A DNA stretch of 32,539 nucleotides from positions 1 to 32,539 of the forward strand of contig JAJZTN010000010.1 of NCBI GenBank assembly GCA_021848885.1, read 5' to 3'. Under the pieces are notes generated by a model. It was not told where the DNA came from, did no database searches, and saw nothing but the letters and a program-made list of their open reading frames with translations. The first letter of the stretch is position 1; each line of letters starts with the position of its first letter. A program made the position numbers and the translations under genes. Of this stretch, positions 30,740-32,539 are shown one piece after another. This DNA is from Actinomycetes bacterium. Lineage in GTDB: Bacteria > Actinomycetota > Actinomycetes > JAJZTN01.

Positions 30740-32233
30740 TCAGTACGCCCCGCGGCCGCGTAGCACGGCGGAGGCCGTCTTCCACAAGATGAGAAGGTCG
30801 GCCACCAGCGACCAGTTCTCCACGTAGTAGAGGTCCAGCCGCACGCTGTCCTCCCACGACAGGTCGGCGCGTCCGCTGACCTGCCAGAGCCCGGTTATGC
30901 CCGGCTTGACGAGCAACCGGCGGCGCACGTCGTCGTGGTAGCGCGCAACCTCCTCCGGCAGCGGCGGGCGGGGCCCGACCAGGCTCATCTGCCCGCGCAG
31001 CACGTTGAAGAGCTGAGGAAGCTCGTCGACGGAGAGCCGACGCAGCCAGCGGCCCATCCGGGTTACCCGGGGGTCCTGGCGGATCTTGAACATCACGCCG
31101 TCCTGCTCGTTGAGCCCGGCCACCTTGCCGCGTTGCCGCTCCGCGTCATCGACCATGGAGCGGAACTTGTAGAGGACGAAGGTCTGCCCGTTGCGGCCCA
31201 CCCGGCGTTGCCGGAAGAGCACCGGCCCGGGGCTGTCCAGCTTGATCAGGATCGCCGCCAGGACCAGCACGGGCGAGCTGAGCAGCAGCAGCAGCGTGGC
31301 CCCGACCCGGTCGGAGAGCTCCTTGACCACCCGGGTCGGGCCCTCGTACTGCGGCGCCGCCACATGAAGCAGGGGCAGCCCCGCCACGGGCCGCACCTGA
31401 ACCCGCGGGCCGGCCACGTCGGTCAGCGCCGGGGCCACCACCAGCTCGATCCCGGTGCCCTCCAGCCGCCAGGCGAGCCGGCGAAGATCCTTGGCACCGA
31501 GCCCGGGCGAAGGAACGACAGCGACGGTGTCGGCGCCGATCTCTCCCGCGGCGGCGAGCACCCGGCTCATCCCGCCCAGCACCGGCACCCCGGCGACGGC
31601 TGCCACGACGGGGGCCCCGCCCGGCAGGCAGGCGCCCACCACCTGGTAGCCCGCGTGGCGCGCGTGCTGGAGCTCGCTGATGAGGTGCTCGGCGGTCTCG
31701 CAGCCCCCCACGACGAGGACCCGGTGGCCGTACTCCCCGGCCAACCGCCGGCGCTGCAGCCACTTGCGCGCCAACCAGCGCTCCAGCATCAGCAGGCCAA
31801 CGCCCACCGGGAACGCCACGGCCACGAAGACCCGGGACAGGCTGAGCCGACCCACATAGGACACCAGCGCCACGATGGCGAAGAGCCGGAAACTCGCGGC
31901 GATGACCCGCTTGTACTCCTCCGGGCCGGTGCCAAGGATGCGCCAGTCGCGGGTGTTGTGCACCGACAGGCTGACCAGCCAGGCCAGGACGACCGCGGTG
32001 GCCACCACCACATAGGAGCCGGTGAGCGTCCCGGCGGGCAGCCCGGAGACGCTCGCCGCCGTGAAGCCGAAGCGCAGCACCAGCCCGGTGCCGACCGCAA
32101 GACCGACAACGGCCGCGTCCAGGCCCGCCAGCACCCGAGTGAAGATCTTGGGCCGCCCTCGCTCGGCAACCGGCGGACTGGCAGCGCGCAAGCGAGGGAA
32201 CGCCGAGAGCGCCTCAGATGCCTCACTGACCAT
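30740..32233 (-). CDS. Polyprenyl glycosylphosphotransferase for exopolysaccharide initiation
   Basis: The protein transfers a sugar phosphate to undecaprenyl phosphate, starting an extracellular polysaccharide. From ATG 32233 it has 497 residues. Four N-terminal membrane helices lie at about 36-54, 73-92, 114-130 and 134-150. A CoA_binding_3-like Rossmann segment follows (RVLVVGGCETAEHLI, 171-185), then a further membrane helix (about 308-331) and the catalytic domain: SPGPVLFRQRRVGRNG, YKFRSMVDDAE, LSVDELPQLFNVLRGQMSLV, GPRPPLPEE and KPGITGLWQVSGR. An upstream in-frame ATG at 32320 would add 29 residues, but their codons lack the GC bias of the gene. It heads a probable operon with BKACE, rsiG and dtd. 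Confidence 0.92.
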   Translation of the reverse strand: MVSEASEALSAFPRLRAASPPVAERGRPKIFTRVLAGLDAAVVGLAVGTGLVLRFGFTAASVSGLPAGTLTGSYVVVATAVVLAWLVSLSVHNTRDWRILGTGPEEYKRVIAASFRLFAIVALVSYVGRLSLSRVFVAVAFPVGVGLLMLERWLARKWLQRRRLAGEYGHRVLVVGGCETAEHLISELQHARHAGYQVVGACLPGGAPVVAAVAGVPVLGGMSRVLAAAGEIGADTVAVVPSPGLGAKDLRRLAWRLEGTGIELVVAPALTDVAGPRVQVRPVAGLPLLHVAAPQYEGPTRVVKELSDRVGATLLLLLSSPVLVLAAILIKLDSPGPVLFRQRRVGRNGQTFVLYKFRSMVDDAERQRGKVAGLNEQDGVMFKIRQDPRVTRMGRWLRRLSVDELPQLFNVLRGQMSLVGPRPPLPEEVARYHDDVRRRLLVKPGITGLWQVSGRADLSWEDSVRLDLYYVENWSLVADLLILWKTASAVLRGRGAY

Positions 32234-32365
32234 AGATCCAGCCCCCGCGACCTGGACATCCCCGTGTGCGTGCTCCGCTCGCCCCAAGACCAGCTCGCCA
32301 CGAGCGACCGAACCGCGCATGCCGAGGTTATCGGCTCGCCACGGAGGGGTCTACACGAGGGTGGT

Positions 32366-32395
32366 CAAACTTTCATCCGCGAATGCTCGAGTTTG
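32366..32395. promoter_or_regulatory. AT-richer inverted repeat upstream of the glycosylphosphotransferase
   Basis: CAAACT (32366-32371) and AGTTTG (32390-32395) form an inverted repeat with 18 bases between, in the locally AT-richest stretch of the 199-bp gap. A minus-strand TTGACC at 32363-32368 could be a -35, but no good -10 follows at the right distance. It is a possible operator; its identity is unknown. Confidence 0.35.
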
Positions 32396-32432
32396 TCCCG
32401 ATCCACCCGTGGGAGGGCCCGACAGCCCCACA

Positions 32433-32539
32433 TCAGGCAGGTACGACGACCTCCTGCGCCGCACTGACCCGGCCCAGGTGCAGTGTCGCCTCGGTCGGCA
32501 CGCTCCGCCGGACCAGGCCCAACCCGATCGGGCCCAGCT
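32433..32539 (-). CDS. Probable 3' end of folate-binding protein YgfZ
   Basis: Only the last 34 codons and the TGA are in the window. The translation runs LGPIGLGLVRRSVPTE, then ATLHLGRVSAAQ and EVVVPA. The GPIGLGLVRR segment and the VVVPA end resemble the C-terminal barrel of YgfZ/GcvT-like proteins, which help Fe-S cluster enzymes. Codon choice fits a real gene. I recall ygfZ near dtd in several Actinomycetes. With so little sequence, another GcvT-fold protein cannot be excluded. Confidence 0.55.
   Translation of the reverse strand, partial: LGPIGLGLVRRSVPTEATLHLGRVSAAQEVVVPA

Noticed and set aside
32234-32320. 29-residue N-terminal extension of the glycosylphosphotransferase
   Set aside because: Codon third positions lack the GC bias of the gene; kept only as an alternative start.

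Overview
The window is high-GC DNA with tightly packed genes, many GTG starts and 1- to 8-base stop/start overlaps, typical of an Actinomycetes chromosome. From memory, gene order from hemL to ppx follows a block shared by Mycobacterium (Rv0496 to Rv0524 area) and Streptomyces (rex-hem-bldN area). The HTH / HbhA-like / DUF2516 order also matches Mycobacterium (Rv0474 to Rv0476). Sigma/anti-sigma traces (an RsiG homologue, an RsbN-like protein, a BdtA-like protein) recall sporulating or formerly sporulating actinobacteria. I cannot name a genus. No phage, insertion sequence, CRISPR array, rRNA or tRNA was seen, and this reads as core chromosome.

Layout. (1) 1-7.0 kb, minus strand: the C5 tetrapyrrole pathway. 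hemL (partial, own promoter region) is followed in coordinate order by a chained operon transcribed rex-hemA-hemC-cobA/hemD-hemB, each junction a 4-base stop/start overlap. A Rex-operator-like palindrome lies upstream of rex, so redox (NADH/NAD+) control of heme and corrin precursor supply is likely. (2) 7.2-10 kb: glutaredoxin-like protein (minus), then CAP-domain secreted protein, HAD phosphatase and a DUF5667/RsbN-like membrane protein (plus), ending in a bidirectional hairpin. (3) 10-18.3 kb, minus strand: acyltransferase, SDR-like protein lacking the Tyr/Lys pair, the 32-residue ribosomal protein bS22, BdtA-like HTH protein, AcuC-type deacetylase, ProC, proline dehydrogenase, TIM-barrel sugar isomerase and Ppx/GppA. 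(4) 18.4-25.8 kb: Cys-rich conserved protein and methyltransferase (plus), a DoxD-DoxA fusion (minus), then radA, disA, mutY and a methyltransferase (plus); the last three are chained by GTGA overlaps. (5) 25.8-28.6 kb, minus strand: macro domain, AlaX-type editing protein, DUF2516, HbhA-like protein and XRE regulator. (6) 28.7-32.5 kb, minus strand: a probable operon of polyprenyl glycosylphosphotransferase, BKACE enzyme, RsiG and Dtd, preceded at the window edge by what looks like the 3' end of ygfZ.

Main points. The clearest regulatory observation is the RsiG homologue with both c-di-GMP signatures intact, translationally coupled inside an operon headed by an exopolysaccharide-initiating transferase. 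The second is a uniform leaderless promoter architecture, TANNNT followed by 6-7 bases and then the start codon, at seven genes. Others are the RsbN-like protein with no sigma gene beside it and a very short cytoplasmic part; several short tandem or phased repeats in intergenic DNA; and a hairpin whose two arms encode the mirrored C-termini of convergent genes. I found no clearly new defence or mobile system.
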